From positions 620,001 through 684,000 of the forward strand of contig NZ_CP115464.1 in the NCBI RefSeq assembly GCF_027912515.1: a stretch of 64,000 nucleotides of DNA, in the 5' to 3' direction. Below the pieces are notes generated by a model that had not been told where the DNA came from, did not search any database, and saw only the letters and a list, made by a program, of their open reading frames with translations. The position numbers and the translations under genes were made by a program. Source of the stretch: Brevundimonas sp. NIBR10 (GTDB taxonomy: Bacteria > Pseudomonadota > Alphaproteobacteria > Caulobacterales > Caulobacteraceae). This document shows positions 8,385-17,334 of the stretch, piece after piece; positions within the stretch are counted from its first letter, which is position 1; the number at the start of each line of letters is the position of its first letter.

Positions 8385-9437
8385 TTACAGCCCCAGCCGC
8401 CTGGCCCGCGCCGCGATCTCCAGCAGCAGCCGCTCGGCGATCAACGCCTCGGGCATGCCCGTGGTCTTCGTCGCCACGTCGGCGGTGTTGATACTGTCCA
8501 GCACCCGGTCGAGGTCGTCGAGACGCCAGGCGCGGGCCTGACGCAGCATTTCGGCCTCCTGTTTCCAGAAGACGCCGGCGGCCTTGGCGGCCTCCTTGGC
8601 CCCGCTGCCGGCTTCCTGAAGCACATTGATGCGGCGCAGCTTGCCCAGATGGATCGAGGCCTGGCGCACCGCCATGACGGCGCTCTCGCCCTCGGCCAGG
8701 GCGCGGCGCAGGCCGGATTGCGACGGCGCGGGACGGCCACCAAAGGCTTGCAGCGCCGCGTCCTGAAGCGAGGCGTCGGGCTCGACCCCCAGATGGGCCT
8801 CCAGCTCGGCGACATCGATCTGGCGACCGGACCCGGGGCCAATGTAGAGCACCAGCCGTTCGATCTCCTGACGCATCAGGCCGCGCTCGCGGGGCAGGCG
8901 GGACACGAAACGGTCCAGGGCGTCTGACGTCAGCGACACCTTCTCTCCAGCCAGGGCCTCGCGGGTCATGCGGGCCACGTCGCCGGTCTCGTCCTCGTAG
9001 CAGACGATGGCGGCGGAGCCCTTGCCCGCCTCGGCGGCCTTGCGAAGCGCCGAGTCGCGGCCCAGAGCGCCCGCTTCGATGACCAGCATGGCGTCGGGGT
9101 TGAAGCCGCCGTCGCCGTGGGTCTTGACCACGGCCGCCAGCATCTTGTCGATCGAGGCCTTGTCGCCGCCCAGCCGCACGCGGACCAGACGCCGCCCGCC
9201 GATCATGCTGAGCGCCGTCAGGGCCTCTTCCAGCCGCGCCTCGTCGCCGTCGATATCGCTGTCTGTCAGGACGGTGACGTTGAAGGGGTCGTTCAGGTCC
9301 GGCGTGACCGTCTTGCACAGGACGGTGGCGCGCTCGGAAACGCCCGAGCGGTCCTTGCCGTGGATGAGGACGGCCCGGATCCCTGCGTCCGGACGGGCCA
9401 GGAAGCGGTCGATCTCGGGCCGCTTGGCCAGGATCAT
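8385..9437 (-). CDS. holA: DNA polymerase III subunit delta
   Basis: This 350-residue clamp-loader subunit opens the beta sliding clamp. The N-terminal domain holds the MILAKRPEIDRFL segment and the degenerate nucleotide-binding fold (AVLIHGKDRSGVSERA). The C-terminal collar domain is recognisable from LRRINVLQEAGSGAKEAAK. The length is typical. It is the last gene of a minus-strand run: leuS and lptE lie upstream, and lptE ends 10 bp before this start. Confidence 0.92.
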   Translation of the reverse strand: MILAKRPEIDRFLARPDAGIRAVLIHGKDRSGVSERATVLCKTVTPDLNDPFNVTVLTDSDIDGDEARLEEALTALSMIGGRRLVRVRLGGDKASIDKMLAAVVKTHGDGGFNPDAMLVIEAGALGRDSALRKAAEAGKGSAAIVCYEDETGDVARMTREALAGEKVSLTSDALDRFVSRLPRERGLMRQEIERLVLYIGPGSGRQIDVAELEAHLGVEPDASLQDAALQAFGGRPAPSQSGLRRALAEGESAVMAVRQASIHLGKLRRINVLQEAGSGAKEAAKAAGVFWKQEAEMLRQARAWRLDDLDRVLDSINTADVATKTTGMPEALIAERLLLEIAARARRLGL

Positions 9438-9447
9438 CGGCGCGGGC

Positions 9448-9939
9448 TCATTCCGACAACGCCCTGAGGATATCCAGACGGATCAGACGGGCCAGTTCGG
9501 CGGCGGCGCGGTCCTCGCCGTCCTGCTGGGCGGCGATGGCGGCATAGGGCTGGTCTGCAGCGGCGTAGGTCAGGGTCGCGGTCTCGACGCCGGTCAGGGG
9601 GGTGCCGGCTCCGGTCGGAGTCAGCGTCCAGGCCGTGCGGACGGTCAATTCATAGCGGGTGGCGGTGTCGTCGATCCGGCGGCCAAGGGGGCGGCGGCTC
9701 TGTTCCGTCAACGTCGTCAGCCGCCAGGCCGGCTGCGATCCCCGGTCCCAGCCGAGGGAATCCTCCAACTGCTCGCGCAGCCGATAACCCAGGCGGTTGT
9801 CCTCGGCCGTCACCGCGATCCGCGACATGACCGGAACTCCGCCCGTGGCGTACATCGGCGTGAACCCGCACGCGCTGGTGCACAGACCCGCGACCGCGAT
9901 CGCGACGAGGCTAAGCGCCGCCGGGTGCCCCCGGCTCAT
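9448..9939 (-). CDS. lptE: LPS assembly lipoprotein LptE
   Basis: This 163-residue outer-membrane lipoprotein plugs the LptD translocon that delivers lipopolysaccharide to the cell surface. It has a lipoprotein signal peptide with cleavage before the Cys in [11 protein letters not shown]; the CGFTPxY start is typical of alphaproteobacterial LptE. The start at 9939 overlaps the leuS stop by four bases (ATGA), so translation is probably coupled. The leuS-lptE-holA order is the common alphaproteobacterial arrangement. Confidence 0.9.
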   Translation of the reverse strand: MSRGHPAALSLVAIAVAGLCTSACGFTPMYATGGVPVMSRIAVTAEDNRLGYRLREQLEDSLGWDRGSQPAWRLTTLTEQSRRPLGRRIDDTATRYELTVRTAWTLTPTGAGTPLTGVETATLTYAAADQPYAAIAAQQDGEDRAAAELARLIRLDILRALSE

Positions 9940-12524
9940 CCGGCCACCAGATTGACGATGCGGTCGGGCACGACGATGACCTTGCGGATGGATTGGGCGT
10001 TGGCTTCCAGATAGGCCTGAACGGCCGGGTTGGCGAGCGCCTCGGCTTCGACGGCCTTGGGATCGGCACCGCACGGCATCGTGATCTCGCCTCGGCGCTT
10101 GCCGTTGATCTGGATGGGCAGGACGACCTCGTCGTCGGCGGCCAGGCCCGCGTCGAAGACGGGCCAGGGGGCGTCCAGCACCATGCCGTCGTGGCCCAGC
10201 CGCGCCCAGGCTTCCTCGGCCAGGTGGGGGGTGAAGGGGGCGATCAGCCGGGCCAGGGCCGACAGGGCCTGCGCCTTCGCCTCGCCGCCGGCGTCCTTCG
10301 CATCGCGGACGGTGGCCAGGAAGGCGTACAGTTTTGCGATGGCCGAGTTGAAGCGGAAGCCTTCGACGCCTTCGGACACGGCCTTGATGGCCTTGTGGGT
10401 CTCGCGGACCAGGGCGGTGTTGGCCGTGGCGTCGCCCTCAGGAGCCGCATCATAGGCTTCGAACTCGGCCCAGACGCGCTGGACGAAGCGGCTGGCGCCC
10501 TCGACCCCACCGGGGGTCCACTGAACGTCACGCTCGGGCGGTGAGTCTGACAGGACGAACAGGCGGCCGGCGTCGACGCCGTGGCTGTCGAGGATTTCCT
10601 GGGGCGCGACGACGTTCTTCTTGGACTTGGACATCTTCTCGATGTCGCCGATGATCAGGGTCTCGCCAGTCGAGAGCTGGCGGGCGCTGCGGACCCCCGC
10701 ATCATTGGTCAGGTCCACGTCGGTGGGCTCGACCCATGCCCCGTCGGCGCGGCGGTAGGTCTCGTGGACCACCATCCCTTGCGTGAACAGGCCGGCGAAG
10801 GGCTCGCGCACCGACAGCATGCCGGCGTCGGCCAGGGCGCGGGTCACGAACCGGGCATAGAGCAGGTGCAGGACAGCGTGCTCGACCCCGCCGATATACT
10901 GATCGACCGCCAGCCAGTGGTCGGCGGCGGCTGCGTTGATCGGCTCGGCGGCCGTCGGATCGGGGAAGCGGGCGAAATACCAGCTGGAATCGACGAAGGT
11001 ATCGAGTGTGTCGGTCTCGCGCGTCGCGTCTGCCCCGCAGGACGGGCATTTGACGTGTTTCCAGGTCGGATGCCGCGCCAGGGGGTTGCCGGGCACGTCG
11101 AAGGTCACGTCATCGGGCAGGACGACGGGCAGTTGATCCGCCGGAACCGGAACGACGTCGCAGGCCTCGCAGTGGATGACCGGGATCGGGCAACCCCAAT
11201 ACCGCTGGCGGCTGACGCCCCAGTCGCGCAGGCGATAGATGGTCGCCCCCTTGCCCTGACCGGCGGCCTCGACGCGCTCGATGGCGGCGGCCTTGGCGGC
11301 CTCGACCGACAGGCCGTCCAGGAAGTCGGAATTGAAGATGGAGCCCGGGCCGACATAGGCCTCGGTGCCAATCTCGACGTCCTCGGCCCCGTCGGGCTTG
11401 ACCACCGGGGTGACCGGCAGGTCGTATTTGCGGGCGAAATCCAGGTCGCGCTGGTCGTGGGCCGGACAGCCGAAGATGGCACCCGATCCGTATGTAGAGA
11501 GCACGAAATTGGCCGCCCAGACGGGCAGGGTCCTGTCCGGGTCGAAGGGGTGACGAACCCGCACGCCCAGGTCGACGCCCAGCTTTTCGGCCTTTTCGAT
11601 GTCTGCTTCGGAGGTGCTGGTCCGGGCGCAGGCCTCGGCGAAGGCGGCGACGTCTGGGCGGTGGGCGGCGATCGCCCGGGTCAGGGGATGGTCGGGGGCC
11701 AGGGCCAGGAAGCTGGCCCCGAACAGCGTGTCGGGGCGGGTGGTATAGACCTCGATCGGGTCACGGGCGTGATTGGGCTCACCCTCAGGCGAGGCGGGCA
11801 GGAAGTCCGGCGCTTCCACGATGTCCCACCACAGGGTCGCGCCCTTGGACTTTCCGATCCAGTTCTCCTGCATCAGCCGGACCTTGTCGGGCCAGCGGCC
11901 TTCCAGCGTCTTCAGCCCTTCGATCAGGTCGTCGGCATAGTCGGTGATGCGCAGGAACCACTGGTTCAGCTTGCGCTTCTCGACGATCGCGCCCGAGCGC
12001 CAGCCGCGTCCGTCGATGACCTGTTCGTTGGCCAGAACGGTGTTGTCGACCGGATCCCAGTTGACCACCCCGTCCTTGCGATAGACCAGGCCACGCCGAT
12101 ACAGCTCCAGGAACCAGGCCTGCTGCTTGCCGTAGTATTCCGGGTCGCAGGTGGCGAATTCGCGGCTCCAGTCCAGCGACAGGCCCAGCAGTTTCAGCTG
12201 TTCGCGCATCGCCGCGATATTGTCGTAGGTCCAGCCCTTGGGGTGGATGCCGCGTTCCATGGCGGCGTTCTCGGCCGGCATGCCGAAGGCGTCCCAGCCC
12301 ATGGGATGCAGGACATCGAAGCCTTGCGCCCGCTTGTGACGTGCCACGACGTCGCCCATCACATAGTTGCGGGCGTGGCCCATGTGGATGTTGCCCGACG
12401 GATAGGGAAACATCTCGAGCACATAGTATTTCGGCCGGCCGGTATCCTTCGCGACGAAGGCGTCGGCCTGGGCCCAGCGCGCCTGCTGGCGGGGTTCGGC
12501 GGTCTTGGGGTCGTAACGGGCCAC
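9936..12524 (-). CDS. leuS: Leucine--tRNA ligase
   Basis: This 862-residue class I aminoacyl-tRNA synthetase has the HIGH signature as HMGH (about residues 47-50), KMSKS near residue 629, and a CP1 editing domain containing the [12 protein letters not shown] segment. A zinc-type CPSC segment lies in the middle. The frame is open to 12566, but GTG at 12524 gives the family N-terminus [17 protein letters not shown] and has AGGA about eight bases upstream. It is followed by lptE with a four-base overlap. Confidence 0.96.
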   Translation of the reverse strand: MARYDPKTAEPRQQARWAQADAFVAKDTGRPKYYVLEMFPYPSGNIHMGHARNYVMGDVVARHKRAQGFDVLHPMGWDAFGMPAENAAMERGIHPKGWTYDNIAAMREQLKLLGLSLDWSREFATCDPEYYGKQQAWFLELYRRGLVYRKDGVVNWDPVDNTVLANEQVIDGRGWRSGAIVEKRKLNQWFLRITDYADDLIEGLKTLEGRWPDKVRLMQENWIGKSKGATLWWDIVEAPDFLPASPEGEPNHARDPIEVYTTRPDTLFGASFLALAPDHPLTRAIAAHRPDVAAFAEACARTSTSEADIEKAEKLGVDLGVRVRHPFDPDRTLPVWAANFVLSTYGSGAIFGCPAHDQRDLDFARKYDLPVTPVVKPDGAEDVEIGTEAYVGPGSIFNSDFLDGLSVEAAKAAAIERVEAAGQGKGATIYRLRDWGVSRQRYWGCPIPVIHCEACDVVPVPADQLPVVLPDDVTFDVPGNPLARHPTWKHVKCPSCGADATRETDTLDTFVDSSWYFARFPDPTAAEPINAAAADHWLAVDQYIGGVEHAVLHLLYARFVTRALADAGMLSVREPFAGLFTQGMVVHETYRRADGAWVEPTDVDLTNDAGVRSARQLSTGETLIIGDIEKMSKSKKNVVAPQEILDSHGVDAGRLFVLSDSPPERDVQWTPGGVEGASRFVQRVWAEFEAYDAAPEGDATANTALVRETHKAIKAVSEGVEGFRFNSAIAKLYAFLATVRDAKDAGGEAKAQALSALARLIAPFTPHLAEEAWARLGHDGMVLDAPWPVFDAGLAADDEVVLPIQINGKRRGEITMPCGADPKAVEAEALANPAVQAYLEANAQSIRKVIVVPDRIVNLVAG

Positions 12525-12678
12525 GGGAATCCTGGAAGCGGAGAGGGCGATCCCCTCCGCGCTCACATAGCCCGAATGGCAAGACGGCCCAAGAAAATCG
12601 GGACGCGCGTCGCGCTCAAGCAGCGAGGCTCCGCGAGCCGAGCGTTAGCGCCCCAAAAGAGAGCGGATTGAGCCTGGC

Positions 12679-13164
12679 TCAGCCCGCGTTGGCGAGGTTC
12701 AGCTGACGCGCCTTGGTCAGGATGGCGTTCTCGAGGTCGGTCTCGGTCTGGGCGGCGACGGGCGCGCCGGTCCAGGCGCCCGAGGCGTCCTTGACCTCCT
12801 TCGTCACCGTCACGTTCAGCGCATCCGCCCGCAGACGGGTGTCGAGGATGAAGACCGTGGCCTTGAATCGCTCGTTGGGCGTCTGGGGGTTGATGTACCA
12901 GTCATAGTTCACGACGCCGCCCCAGGGATCGGCGGTCATCAGGGGCATGAAGCTGAGGGTGTCGAGGGTGGCGCGCCACAGATAGGCGTTGACGCCGATC
13001 CCCGCCTGGGCCGCGGCCGTGCGGGCCGCCGTGTTGTCGGGCTTGCCCATGAAGGGGATTCCGCCACAGGCGGACAGCAACAGGCCGGAGGCGATGGCGG
13101 CGATCGCGACGCCCCGGGTCAGGGTCGTTGACCGGGTCCTGGCCGTCGCTGTGTGGGGGGCCAT
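12679..13164 (-). CDS. DUF3576 domain lipoprotein
   Basis: This 161-residue exported lipoprotein has a positively charged N-terminus, a hydrophobic stretch and the lipobox LLLSACGG, so it is likely anchored in the outer membrane. The mature part shows the NAYLWRATLDTLSFMPL and RLRADALNVTV segments that I associate with DUF3576. The function is unknown, but the gene is found next to leuS in related bacteria, which suggests an envelope role together with lptE. The start at 13164 is chosen because the signal peptide follows at once and GGAG lies about ten bases upstream. Confidence 0.82.
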   Translation of the reverse strand: MAPHTATARTRSTTLTRGVAIAAIASGLLLSACGGIPFMGKPDNTAARTAAAQAGIGVNAYLWRATLDTLSFMPLMTADPWGGVVNYDWYINPQTPNERFKATVFILDTRLRADALNVTVTKEVKDASGAWTGAPVAAQTETDLENAILTKARQLNLANAG

Positions 13165-13268
13165 CAAGAAAATCTCCGTCAAGTCTGTGGACGCCGAACC
13201 GCTTGGGCCAGATAGGCCGCGCAGGCGCGACAGCGCCGCCTGTGCAAGGTCGACGCCGTAGCGAGGCT

Positions 13269-13298
13269 CTATAACACGCTGAAAAGGGGCAATGACAA
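13269..13298 (-). promoter_or_regulatory. Putative promoter of the DUF3576 lipoprotein gene
   Basis: On the minus strand, TTGTCA (13293-13298) and TTATAG (13269-13274) are separated by 18 bases, resembling a housekeeping-sigma promoter. It may also serve leuS-lptE-holA. It rests on sequence resemblance only. Confidence 0.42.
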
Positions 13299-13415
13299 GG
13301 CGAAGCTGCCCCCGTGGCGTTGCAAGCGGTCGACCCGGCCCCCACCTGTCGCGTGACGCATGGGCCACAGCCCGGTCCAGAGTCACTGGAACCGGGGTGA
13401 TTTGGGCTCGTTGCG

Positions 13416-13443
13416 TTGACCGAACGGTCGCGGGGTGTCTAAT
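13416..13443 (+). promoter_or_regulatory. Putative promoter of the NtrZ-like gene
   Basis: TTGACC (13416-13421) and TCTAAT (13438-13443) are separated by 16 bases, about 70 bases before the start codon. It rests on sequence resemblance only. Confidence 0.4.
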
Positions 13444-13513
13444 CGCGGCTGTTCACGGTGAAGACACCGGTTCGTCTGTAGCGCGGCACCCTTGCCGCGA
13501 TGAAGGGTTGGAA

Positions 13514-13906
13514 ATGCGGTTCGGCGCGATCATCGCAGGACTTATCGGGGCCGCCGCCCTTGTGACCGTCGCCGGAGAAGCCTCCGCGCAGACGCGTTCG
13601 CGCGCGCCCGCCGTTTCCCTGTCCGAAGCCTCCGCCGCCCAGCGTTCCCAGGCCGCCCCGCAACGTCGTGGCCTGCGCTGGAACGAGAACGGCCGCTGGG
13701 GCCTGAATTTCAACATGAACCAGCCCGTGGGCCGCGAAGCCCGCTGGGGTGACGCCGAAGCCGGTGCCTACTATTCCGTGACCCCGCGCATCAGCGTCGG
13801 TGCCGCTGCCACCCTGGGTCGCCCGGCCCAGGATCCGGCGCGCGCCGCCGAGACCGATCGCCGCTCCCAGCCGCGCATCCGTCTGGAATCGATCTTCCGG
13901 TTCTAG
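13514..13906 (+). CDS. ntrZ: NtrZ-like periplasmic regulatory protein
   Basis: This 130-residue protein has a clean Sec signal peptide (cleavage near AGEASAQT). The mature domain contains LRWNENGRWGLNFNMNQPVGRE and DAEAGAYYSVTPRISVG, a pattern I recognise from NtrZ of Caulobacterales. Known NtrZ is a periplasmic inhibitor of the NtrY sensor kinase, affecting nitrogen and envelope responses. The start at 13514 has AAGG upstream. Its stop codon shares the CTAG palindrome with the convergent gene. The name is by resemblance, without a search. Confidence 0.75.
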   Translation: MRFGAIIAGLIGAAALVTVAGEASAQTRSRAPAVSLSEASAAQRSQAAPQRRGLRWNENGRWGLNFNMNQPVGREARWGDAEAGAYYSVTPRISVGAAATLGRPAQDPARAAETDRRSQPRIRLESIFRF

Positions 13907-14541
13907 GTTTTCGGCCCGAACGCCCGCTGGATGGCGTCGACCCCAGCCAAGCCGCACGCGCCGCTCCCGGCCAACCGGCCCACCGTCTCCAGACCTATGC
14001 CACCCAGGGCATAGACCGGCAGGCCGGTTGACCGAACGACGGCCCCGATCGCCTCGACCCCCAGGGCCGGCTTCACGGACGATGTCCCGCCGGCGGGAAA
14101 AATCGGTGACAGCACCAGGGCGTCCAGACCCTGTGGCGCAGCCCCCTCAGGCCGATGGCAGGCCGCCGTCAGCAGCCAGTCGGGACGCCGCGCCCGCAGC
14201 GCCGTCGCCTGACCTGCCGCCCGTTCGGGCAGGTGGACCCCGTCCGCTTCGATCCGTTCGGCCAGATCGGCGTCCAGGCCGATAAGCAATCTGACGCCTC
14301 GATCGGTGGTGATCCGGCGCAGGCGTCGGCCCACGACATCGGCGTCCGGCGCTCCGAAGCCCCGATACACCACGCCGGCCCCCTCCGGCAGGCGCTCGGC
14401 CGTTCGCCACGGCTCCGGCGTGCGCACCGGGTCGGTGAAGAACAGCAGGGGCGGCAATCCGCGCGGGCTGACAGGCGCGGCCGCGCGGGCTAGAGCCACG
14501 GCGGCGTCCCACAGTGTCCTTGCGTCACCCGAGAGGTCCAT
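13903..14541 (-). CDS. Thiamine phosphate synthase-like TIM-barrel protein
   Basis: This 212-residue protein shows the ThiE/TenI barrel pattern: LPPLLFFTDPVRTP near the start, ADGVHLPERA in the middle, DALVLSPIFPAGGTSSVKPALG with the loop for phosphate binding, and PVYALGGIG near the end. In ThiE this enzyme joins the pyrimidine and thiazole parts of thiamine phosphate. No other thiamine gene is nearby, and the sequence could equally be a TenI-like regulator or isomerase. The start codon on this strand overlaps the start codon of the divergent YggS gene, leaving no leader region. Confidence 0.78.
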   Translation of the reverse strand: MDLSGDARTLWDAAVALARAAAPVSPRGLPPLLFFTDPVRTPEPWRTAERLPEGAGVVYRGFGAPDADVVGRRLRRITTDRGVRLLIGLDADLAERIEADGVHLPERAAGQATALRARRPDWLLTAACHRPEGAAPQGLDALVLSPIFPAGGTSSVKPALGVEAIGAVVRSTGLPVYALGGIGLETVGRLAGSGACGLAGVDAIQRAFGPKT

Positions 14542-14542
14542 C

Positions 14543-15256
14543 ATGCCCTCATCTCCCGTCGAGAGCCCCGCGTCCATCGCCGATCGGCTGGCCGTCGTGC
14601 AGGCGCGCATCCGGGTCGCCGCAGAAGCCTGCGGTCGCGATCCTGCCTCCGTCACCCTGACCGTCGTGTCCAAGACGCAAAACCGCGAGGCGATCGACGC
14701 CGCCCTGGCCGCCGGAGCGAGCGTCTTCGGCGAAAACCGGGTGCAGGAGGCGCAGACCCGCTGGACCGAAGAACGCGCTCGGCCCGTCGATGTCGAACTG
14801 CGCCTGATCGGGGCCCTGCAGTCGAACAAGGCGGCCGATGCGGTGGCCCTGTTCGACGTCATCGAGACCCTGGACCGCGACAGCCTGGCCCGGACCCTGG
14901 CGGCGGCGATCCAGAAGGCGGGGCGAGCACCGCGCCTGCTGGTCCAGGTCAATACGGGCGAGGAGCCTCAGAAGGCGGGGATCATCCCCCGCGACCTCGA
15001 CGCCTTCCTGAACAGCGTCCGCGACGACTACGGCCTGATCGTCGAGGGGTTGATGGCCATTCCGCCGGTGGACGAGGCGGCGGGACTTCATTTTGCGTTG
15101 CTGGCAAAGCTGGCCGAACGCCACGGCCTGAAGGTCCTGTCCATGGGGATGAGCGGCGATTTCGAGACGGCGATTCGGTTCGGCGCAACCCATGTCCGGG
15201 TCGGATCGGCGATCTTCGGGGAACGAAAGTCGCCCGAGGCACCCTCTAGGGTCTGA
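14543..15256 (+). CDS. YggS family pyridoxal-phosphate homeostasis protein
   Basis: This PLP-binding TIM-barrel protein of 237 residues belongs to the family YggS/PROSC, which buffers free pyridoxal phosphate. The PLP lysine lies in TVVSKTQNREAID near residue 45, followed by VFGENRVQEAQTRW; the C-terminal phosphate-binding segment LSMGMSGDFETAIRFGATHVRVGSAIFG is split over the family motif. The ATG overlaps the ThiE-like start on the other strand. The next gene, the CenR-like regulator, starts 61 bp after its stop. Confidence 0.93.
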   Translation: MPSSPVESPASIADRLAVVQARIRVAAEACGRDPASVTLTVVSKTQNREAIDAALAAGASVFGENRVQEAQTRWTEERARPVDVELRLIGALQSNKAADAVALFDVIETLDRDSLARTLAAAIQKAGRAPRLLVQVNTGEEPQKAGIIPRDLDAFLNSVRDDYGLIVEGLMAIPPVDEAAGLHFALLAKLAERHGLKVLSMGMSGDFETAIRFGATHVRVGSAIFGERKSPEAPSRV

Positions 15257-15317
15257 TTCCGCTTCATTTTCCGGCCTGCCCTTGGCGGATCGGTCAAGCC
15301 TCGCCATTGTTGAAGAC

Positions 15318-16004
15318 ATGCCCACAGCCAAAACCCTGCTCATCATCGACGACGACGACGACCTGCGCGAGGCTCTGGCCGAACAGCTGGCCCTCCACGA
15401 GGAGTTCCGCACGGTCCAGGCCGCGACGGCGACCGAGGGCGTGAGGCTGGGGCGAGAGATCCGCGCCGATCTGATCCTGCTGGACGTCGACCTGCCCGAC
15501 ATGGACGGGCGCGAGGCTTGCCGGCTGTTGCGCAAGGACGGGGTATCGACCCCCGTCATTATGCTGACGGCCCAGGATTCGGACGCCGACACCGTGCTGG
15601 GGCTGGATTCGGGGGCAAACGACTATGTGACCAAGCCCTTCCGGTTCGCGGTCCTGCTGGCCCGTATCCGTGCCCACCTGAGAAGTCACGAACAGTCCGA
15701 GGACGCCGTCTTCGCCATCGGTCCCTACGAGTTCCGCCCGGCGGGCAAGCTTCTGCTCGACGACAAGGGCAAGAAGATCCGGCTGACGGAAAAAGAGACC
15801 AATATCCTCAAGTATCTGTACCGCGCCGGGGCCAAGCCGATCTCGCGCGAGGAACTGCTGACCGAGGTCTGGGGCTACAACGCCGGGGTCACGACCCACA
15901 CGCTCGAGACCCACATCTATCGCCTGCGCCAGAAGATCGAGCCCGAGCCGGGCGCGGCGCGGCTGCTGCTGACCGATGCAGGCGGCTATCGGCTACAGCC
16001 GTGA
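15318..16004 (+). CDS. cenR: OmpR-family response regulator, CenR-like
   Basis: This 228-residue two-component regulator has an N-terminal receiver with acidic pocket DDDDD, phospho-acceptor Asp in LILLDVDLPDMDG (about residue 56), conserved Thr in MLTAQD and Lys in DYVTKPFR. The C-terminal winged helix contains the LTEKETNILKYLYRAG and THTLETHIYRLRQKIE segments. In Caulobacter the essential regulator CenR has this architecture and lies in the same neighbourhood, near parB and a YggS gene, controlling envelope genes. The assignment to CenR rests on resemblance plus context. The start at 15318 gives a normal receiver N-terminus. Confidence 0.78.
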   Translation: MPTAKTLLIIDDDDDLREALAEQLALHEEFRTVQAATATEGVRLGREIRADLILLDVDLPDMDGREACRLLRKDGVSTPVIMLTAQDSDADTVLGLDSGANDYVTKPFRFAVLLARIRAHLRSHEQSEDAVFAIGPYEFRPAGKLLLDDKGKKIRLTEKETNILKYLYRAGAKPISREELLTEVWGYNAGVTTHTLETHIYRLRQKIEPEPGAARLLLTDAGGYRLQP

Positions 16005-16121
16005 GCCCAGAGCCATTTTCCTGCCGCGCAACTTATCGTGGCGACGCGACTGGTCCTCTGTGGCGACCCCGCTAGAATGACGTCGCCGGCCGTGTCGGTC
16101 GGAGCGTCTTTCGGGGAATCC

Positions 16122-16706
16122 ATGTCCATTCGTCTCGCCAGCGTTACGGCCCTCGCCGCCGTCCTGACCCTCTCAGCTTGCGCAACGTCCGAAGACGTCG
16201 TGCCCGTTCCCTACACCGTCAGTCAGGCCGCGCCAGTGCCGGGTGCCGGATCGATCCAGGTCACGGTCGCCTCCACCGACGCGCGTACCGAAAACCGCGC
16301 CCGTATCGGTGCCCAGATCAACGGCTACGGCATGGAGATGGCCGCGATTCGCTCTGACACAGAGGTGACCGAGATCGTTCGCGCCGCCATCGCCGACGAA
16401 CTGCGCCAGCGCGGCTATGCGGTCGGGGAGGCCGGATCGCGCATCAACGCCTCGGTCGAGACCTTCTACAACGACTTCTCGGTTGGGATGTTCGCGGGCA
16501 AATCGACGGGCACGGTCGCCATGACCGTCACCGTCGCCGGCCGTTCGGGGGCCGAGGTCTATAGCCGCCGCATCGAGGGCTCGGCCGAACGGAGCGTGCA
16601 ACTGGCCAATGGAGGCAATGCCGCGACCAGCCTTTCCCAGGCCCTGTCGGCGGCCTTGGCCACCCTGATGGACGACCCGGCCTTTACCACCGCCCTGTCG
16701 AAATAA
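16122..16706 (+). CDS. YajG-like lipoprotein
   Basis: This 194-residue protein has a lipoprotein signal peptide ending in LTLSACAT. The mature part has a beta-rich start (IQVTVASTDARTENRARIG) and a C-terminal half in which conserved ATSLSQALSAALATLMDDP forms a final helix, as in the YajG family of putative outer-membrane lipoproteins of unknown role. The ATG at 16122 directly precedes the signal peptide. It ends at a strong hairpin shared with the convergent lipoprotein gene. Confidence 0.75.
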   Translation: MSIRLASVTALAAVLTLSACATSEDVVPVPYTVSQAAPVPGAGSIQVTVASTDARTENRARIGAQINGYGMEMAAIRSDTEVTEIVRAAIADELRQRGYAVGEAGSRINASVETFYNDFSVGMFAGKSTGTVAMTVTVAGRSGAEVYSRRIEGSAERSVQLANGGNAATSLSQALSAALATLMDDPAFTTALSK

Positions 16707-16714
16707 TCGAACGA

Positions 16715-16744
16715 CGGCCTCCCGATCCCGGGATGGGGAGGCCG
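16715..16744. terminator. Bidirectional hairpin between two lipoprotein genes
   Basis: CGGCCTCCC pairs with GGGAGGCCG across a loop containing GATCCCGGGAT, itself palindromic. It lies 9 bp after one stop and 6 bp before the convergent stop. There is no U-run on either side, so termination is inferred from position and stem stability. Confidence 0.6.
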
Positions 16745-16749
16745 ATCCG

Positions 16750-17256
16750 TCAGTCTGCGAAGGCCCGATCGCACAGGGCCTTGCCGAACGCCCGGCTCAT
16801 CTGTTCCTCGGCCTGACCCATGCTGACGGCCGCGATCAGGCCGCCGCCACCCGTGGACTGGTTGATCTCATAGTCGCCGACGATCTCTCCCGTGGCCGGA
16901 TCGACCAGGGCGGCGGAGCCACGAATGACGTTGGAATCGCCGACCAGGACGGTCATCGCGGCGTTGGCACCCTTCATCTCGATGATGCGGACGTTGAGAC
17001 GCAAGGGACTCGATCCCGTCGCGCATTTGGCCAGTTCCTCGCGCACCCGCGTCTCGAAGATGCCGGCGAACTCGGCCGACACCGTGTCCGGCTTGGCCAC
17101 CAGAACGATGTCTCCGATCGAGGCATCGCGCGCCCGATCGGCCGACAGCGGCTTGATGGTATCACCCGTACTCGACGTCACACAGCCGGACAGACCGGTT
17201 GCGAAGAAAAGGCCTGTCGCCAGAACCACGATCGCCCTGGATATTTCGAGACGCAT
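16750..17256 (-). CDS. Exported lipoprotein of unknown function
   Basis: This 168-residue protein has a signal peptide with lipobox GLSGCVTS. The mature domain contains IGDIVLVAKPDTVSAEFAGIFETRVREEL and a late segment GSAALVDPATGEIVGDYEI, reminiscent of DUF4410-type envelope lipoproteins, although I cannot place it firmly. A GGGG turn and a C-terminal helix with FGKALCDRAF end the protein. It is convergent with the YajG-like gene, so the two envelope lipoproteins share a terminator. Confidence 0.7.
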   Translation of the reverse strand: MRLEISRAIVVLATGLFFATGLSGCVTSSTGDTIKPLSADRARDASIGDIVLVAKPDTVSAEFAGIFETRVREELAKCATGSSPLRLNVRIIEMKGANAAMTVLVGDSNVIRGSAALVDPATGEIVGDYEINQSTGGGGLIAAVSMGQAEEQMSRAFGKALCDRAFAD

Positions 17257-17334
17257 GTTTCACTCCCTCGCATCTTTCCGACGCCGGCCGAGACTTAGCC
17301 GAAAGCGGCTGTGCTGCAACCGGGGAGAGTGGCT

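Larger units (their letters stand above)
13165..13513. other. 349-bp divergent intergenic region
   Basis: It separates the DUF3576 lipoprotein gene from the NtrZ-like gene. I see one promoter-like pair in each direction (listed separately) and no convincing small gene. The leader of the minus-strand gene would be about 100 bases long. Confidence 0.6.

Noticed and set aside
10581..12671. Long open frame of 696 codons opposite leuS
   Set aside because: It is a shadow of leuS in very GC-rich DNA; the translation has low complexity and no domain pattern.
12577..12671. Small basic frame ([12 protein letters not shown]...) between leuS and the lipoprotein gene
   Set aside because: Only about 31 codons, no ribosome binding site and no known family; codon use is not distinctive.
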